From: Paenibacillus segetis
GTDB taxonomy: Bacteria; Bacillota; Bacilli; Paenibacillales; Paenibacillaceae
Assembly (NCBI RefSeq): GCF_014639155.1
Contig: NZ_BMFT01000003.1
Location: 248,001-312,000, forward strand
DNA: 64,000 nt
Reading direction: 5' to 3'
A model generated the notes under the pieces. It did no database searches, was not told where the DNA came from, and saw only the letters and a list, made by a program, of their open reading frames with translations. The position numbers and the translations under genes are program-made. Positions 61,088 to 64,000 of the stretch are shown piece by piece (position 1 is the first letter of the stretch; each line of letters starts with the position of its first letter).

Positions 61088-63361
61088 TTACGCTTTCGTA
61101 TTCAGTAACTGCACCAGTCGAGCCAAATCCTCATCGGTTAACGCACCACCGCTAAAGCCGACAAGGCTGCGCAAAGGGGAGTATTTCAATACCGCCTGCG
61201 CCATTTCCGAGCCTTCACCTTCTTGCTCCACAAACATATCCGCAAACGGAGTACTTTGGATCCATTCCATAACAACAGCGAGTGCCTGGGGATTGTCCAT
61301 AATATCGCCTATTGTCGTATTCCGGTGAAAGAGCGGTTGGAAACCAACCTCCGATTCCACACGAATAACACCTTGAACTGCAATATCCTGCGAGGAACGG
61401 CCGACGAGAATCTCGAATTCACCGCTCTCTACTTGCCAATCCTTAAGGTCGACATTGTAAAACGCAAACGAGCGCTTATCGAGAACAAAAGTGGCTGCCT
61501 TTGTCTCTCCAGGCTGCAGATCAATCTTAATAAAGCCCTTCAGCTCTTTGAGCGGACGCGTGACAGAACTAACAATATCGCGGACATACAATTGCACAAT
61601 TTCCTTGCCAGCACGCTGTCCTGAATTCGTCACATCAACCGTAACTGTAACTTTTTCATCTTCGCGAATCACGGACTTTTCGAGCACAAGATTCGAATAA
61701 TCAAAAGTTGTATAGCTAAGACCAAAGCCGAACGGGAATAACGGATCAATCCCTTTAGCATCATAATAACGGTATCCTACAAACAGACCTTCCTTATACT
61801 CCACCCGGTCGCTTTCGCCCGGGAAGTTTAAATGCGACGGGTTGTGCTCAAGACGAGCCGGGAAGGTCTCGGCAAGTTTACCGGACGGACTGGCAGCACC
61901 GAACAACAGGTCGGCGATCGCACCACCAAGCGCCTGGCCGCCAAGATACGCTTCCAGCAAGGATTTAACGCTGTCCAGCCAAGGCATTTCGACCGGTGCT
62001 CCGTTACTGAGCACAACGATAATATTCGGCTGAACCTCAGCAACGGCTTCAATCAGCGAAATCTGGTTAGCCGGAAGCCTCAGGTGGGTACGGTCGAAGC
62101 CCTCAGATTCATAGCGGTCAGGAAGTCCGGCAAAAATTACCGCAGCATCCGCATCAGCAGCTGCGCGCTTTGCCTCTTCTACAGTTTGCTTGTCAGTCGA
62201 ATCAGAGAGCAAATCATAACCCTGTACATAGGTAACCAGGGTGCCTGCTCCCGCTGACTTTACGATTTCTTCACGGATATCCTCCAACTTCGTCGGATTA
62301 ATATGCGAGCTACCACCCCCTTGATAACGCGGCTTAACAGCAAGCTCACCAATGATGGCTAGCTTTCCTTCCTTGCGAAGCGGTAGTAGATTATCCTCAT
62401 TCTTCAGCAGGACCATGCTCTCCCGTGCAACTTCACGCGCCAACTGATGATGTGACTCCACATCGTATATTGCTCCTTGCTTGCTGTTATCCACAGCTTT
62501 GAACACGACGCTCAGAAGTCGTTCCACTGCACGGTCCAGCTTCTCTTCAGACAGCTTTCCGCTCTTAACGGCCTCAACAATCTTACGGTCACCTAGACCT
62601 CCGCTTGCAGGCATTTCCAGTTCTAAACCTGCTGCCAGAGCGTCATCACGCTCGTTAACTGCCCCCCAGTCCGATACGACAAAGCCTTCATGTCCCCACT
62701 CTTCCTTCAGAATCTTTGTAAGCAGATATTCGCTTTCGGAAGCATAGTTACCGTTCACTCGGTTATACGAACACATTACTGTCCATGGTTGTGCCTCTTT
62801 TACGGCATACTCGAAGCTAGCCAAATAGATTTCACGGAGTGTGCGTTCATCTATAACCGAATCGCTGGTCATACGGCGATGTTCCTGATTATTTGCGGCA
62901 AAATGCTTTAGAGATGTACCGACTCCCTGACTCTGTACCCCTTGAATATGCCCTGCTGCCAAGCGGGAGGAAAGGTAAGGGTCTTCGGAGTAATACTCAA
63001 AGTTACGTCCGCAAAGTGGGGAGCGCTTAATATTAGCTCCCGGTCCAAGCAAAACAGCGACATCTTCCGCTTGGCACTCTTCACCAAGAGCAACACCTAG
63101 CTTGTTGACCAATTCAAGATCCCATGAACTAGCAAGGCCAGCGGCCGAAGGGAAGCAAGTAGCTGGTTCGCTGTCCAACAAACCGAGATGGTCGGCGGAT
63201 GAATTTTGCTTGCGCAGCCCATGTGGTCCATCGGTCAGCATGATTGGGGGGATACCCAGACGTTCAATCCCTTTCATATGCCAGAAGTCGCGTCCAGAGC
63301 ACATGCCGGCCTTCTCTTCCAGCGTCATTTGTGAAATAAGCTTTTTCAAATCTCTTGCCAT
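61088..63361 (-). CDS. GH3-family beta-glycosidase
   Basis: The 757-residue enzyme is a family 3 beta-glycosidase (glucosidase, xylosidase or similar). The N-terminal barrel has [10 protein letters not shown] and [12 protein letters not shown]. The nucleophile is Asp231 in VVSDWGAVN. The alpha/beta sandwich domain holds the acid/base region ([18 protein letters not shown]), followed by a fibronectin III-like domain and a helical tail (about 650-757). No signal peptide, so it acts on imported sugars. The ORF opens at 63487, but AAGGAGCG before the ATG at 63361 ([10 protein letters not shown]) is the natural start. Confidence 0.93.
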   Translation of the reverse strand: MARDLKKLISQMTLEEKAGMCSGRDFWHMKGIERLGIPPIMLTDGPHGLRKQNSSADHLGLLDSEPATCFPSAAGLASSWDLELVNKLGVALGEECQAEDVAVLLGPGANIKRSPLCGRNFEYYSEDPYLSSRLAAGHIQGVQSQGVGTSLKHFAANNQEHRRMTSDSVIDERTLREIYLASFEYAVKEAQPWTVMCSYNRVNGNYASESEYLLTKILKEEWGHEGFVVSDWGAVNERDDALAAGLELEMPASGGLGDRKIVEAVKSGKLSEEKLDRAVERLLSVVFKAVDNSKQGAIYDVESHHQLAREVARESMVLLKNEDNLLPLRKEGKLAIIGELAVKPRYQGGGSSHINPTKLEDIREEIVKSAGAGTLVTYVQGYDLLSDSTDKQTVEEAKRAAADADAAVIFAGLPDRYESEGFDRTHLRLPANQISLIEAVAEVQPNIIVVLSNGAPVEMPWLDSVKSLLEAYLGGQALGGAIADLLFGAASPSGKLAETFPARLEHNPSHLNFPGESDRVEYKEGLFVGYRYYDAKGIDPLFPFGFGLSYTTFDYSNLVLEKSVIREDEKVTVTVDVTNSGQRAGKEIVQLYVRDIVSSVTRPLKELKGFIKIDLQPGETKAATFVLDKRSFAFYNVDLKDWQVESGEFEILVGRSSQDIAVQGVIRVESEVGFQPLFHRNTTIGDIMDNPQALAVVMEWIQSTPFADMFVEQEGEGSEMAQAVLKYSPLRSLVGFSGGALTDEDLARLVQLLNTKA

Positions 63362-63479
63362 ATATATTCGCTCCTTATTTGAGTACTTTAACGATGCATT
63401 TTTTGCTTTCTGTTTCCCAAATCCCATAGTTCTTCGGAACATAAGGTACATTAATTGGGAATGGCATTCTTGGATCCTA

Positions 63480-64000
63480 TTACTCACTGTTTAAACGATT
63501 ATAAAGGTTGGAAACGACGATGACTTTAAGTTGATTATCGCCTTCTTCAAGTTCATCCGTAATGTCCACTTCTTTCAGGACCTGATCTGGAAAAGCAGTC
63601 TTTTTCCCGTTAATGAACACCTGGAAGGTATCGGAAGCTTCACCTAAACACAGAATGTATCTTCTGTCTGCTGCTTTATGCTCAATATGAATAGTTCCAT
63701 TATAAGTACCTCGCCCTGCGAATTTATCCAATCCAGGAGCCAACTCTCTCCAAGGTCGAAGAACCTGAACAGGCAATACTATAGTCTCTACAGAGAAATT
63801 GCTTCGCAGGAATGATCTTTCCTGTGGTGTATTTGGTATAAACTCCTGCAGTTCCAACCGATTAACTCCAACCTTAATCTGCCCTGCAATTTCCTTCTTT
63901 GCATTTCCTAGATTGATCTCATTCACTCCATGGAACAACGCTAGTACAACCAGCTCGTCCTCTTCAATCGAAAGTTCCCCTTCGGATCGCCCGTTGTATT
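63480..64000 (-). CDS. C-terminal end of a large glycoside hydrolase, cut by the window edge
   Basis: The frame is open to the right window edge, so the start is outside. The visible 173 residues hold a galactose-binding jelly-roll module: [38 protein letters not shown] and [20 protein letters not shown]. Such modules end many GH2, GH78 and GH106 enzymes. It precedes the GH3 gene with 118 bases between, probably in one unit. The family of the missing catalytic part cannot be told. Confidence 0.75.
   Translation of the reverse strand, partial: YNGRSEGELSIEEDELVVLALFHGVNEINLGNAKKEIAGQIKVGVNRLELQEFIPNTPQERSFLRSNFSVETIVLPVQVLRPWRELAPGLDKFAGRGTYNGTIHIEHKAADRRYILCLGEASDTFQVFINGKKTAFPDQVLKEVDITDELEEGDNQLKVIVVSNLYNRLNSE

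Overview
The window looks like chromosome from a spore-forming low-GC Gram-positive bacterium, most likely Paenibacillus. The pointers are a SspI spore protein, an expanded LiaFSR/PspA envelope-stress operon, YesM/YesN-type regulators, LplABC-type sugar ABC transporters without an own ATPase, strong GGAGG ribosome sites, and many glycoside hydrolases. The genus is inferred; the window has no rRNA.

Layout. (1) 0-26.9 kb is ordinary chromosome: a surface FMN/FAD reductase lipoprotein, a MerR-methyltransferase fusion, a Rap-like TPR protein with an overlapping secreted peptide gene, an RNA methyltransferase, KtrA, sspI, prfC, zwf, a YwmB-like gene, the lia/psp operon, an ArsB/NhaD-type permease behind a short leader, a KhtT-like protein, a YitT protein, and an AraC-controlled ABC uptake cluster with a metallophosphoesterase and a Gfo/Idh oxidoreductase. 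(2) 27.1-37.4 kb is mobile DNA. It starts at the 3' half of a broken tRNA-Leu(CAA), a typical attachment site, and holds parA, parB, a small element protein and a 2186-residue ArdC-like/methylase/helicase protein. A tnpV gene with its own ribosome site and terminator is nested in another frame of that giant gene. An IS5-family element with a -1 frameshift signal follows. (3) 37.7-64 kb is a minus-strand locus for plant-polysaccharide use: two paralogous solute-binding lipoproteins, two permeases, a YesM/YesN two-component system, and GH43, GH2, GH106-like and GH3 enzymes. It is littered with relics: GH78, GH43, GH2, SGNH and GH106 fragments, an IS200 transposase and a group II intron tail.

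How it fits together. Five promoters in region 3 share one architecture: two direct repeats beginning GTCG, 22-23 bp apart, then a TAGAGA-like -35 and a TATCAT-like -10 at fixed spacing (17 bp spacer, 18 in one). They precede both binding-protein genes, the permease pair, the GH106-like gene and the decayed front of the GH2/GH43 unit. The AraC-type response regulator encoded inside the locus is the obvious candidate to bind them, so the locus reads as one regulon fed by extracellular oligosaccharides. The mix of hydrolases and the YtcQ/YteP-like transporter suggest pectin or arabinoxylan fragments, but the substrate is an inference.

Leads most worth following: the TPR-protein/peptide pair at 3.8-4.8 kb, the dual-coding tnpV, the five-promoter regulon, and six perfect-register 11-bp repeats upstream of zwf.
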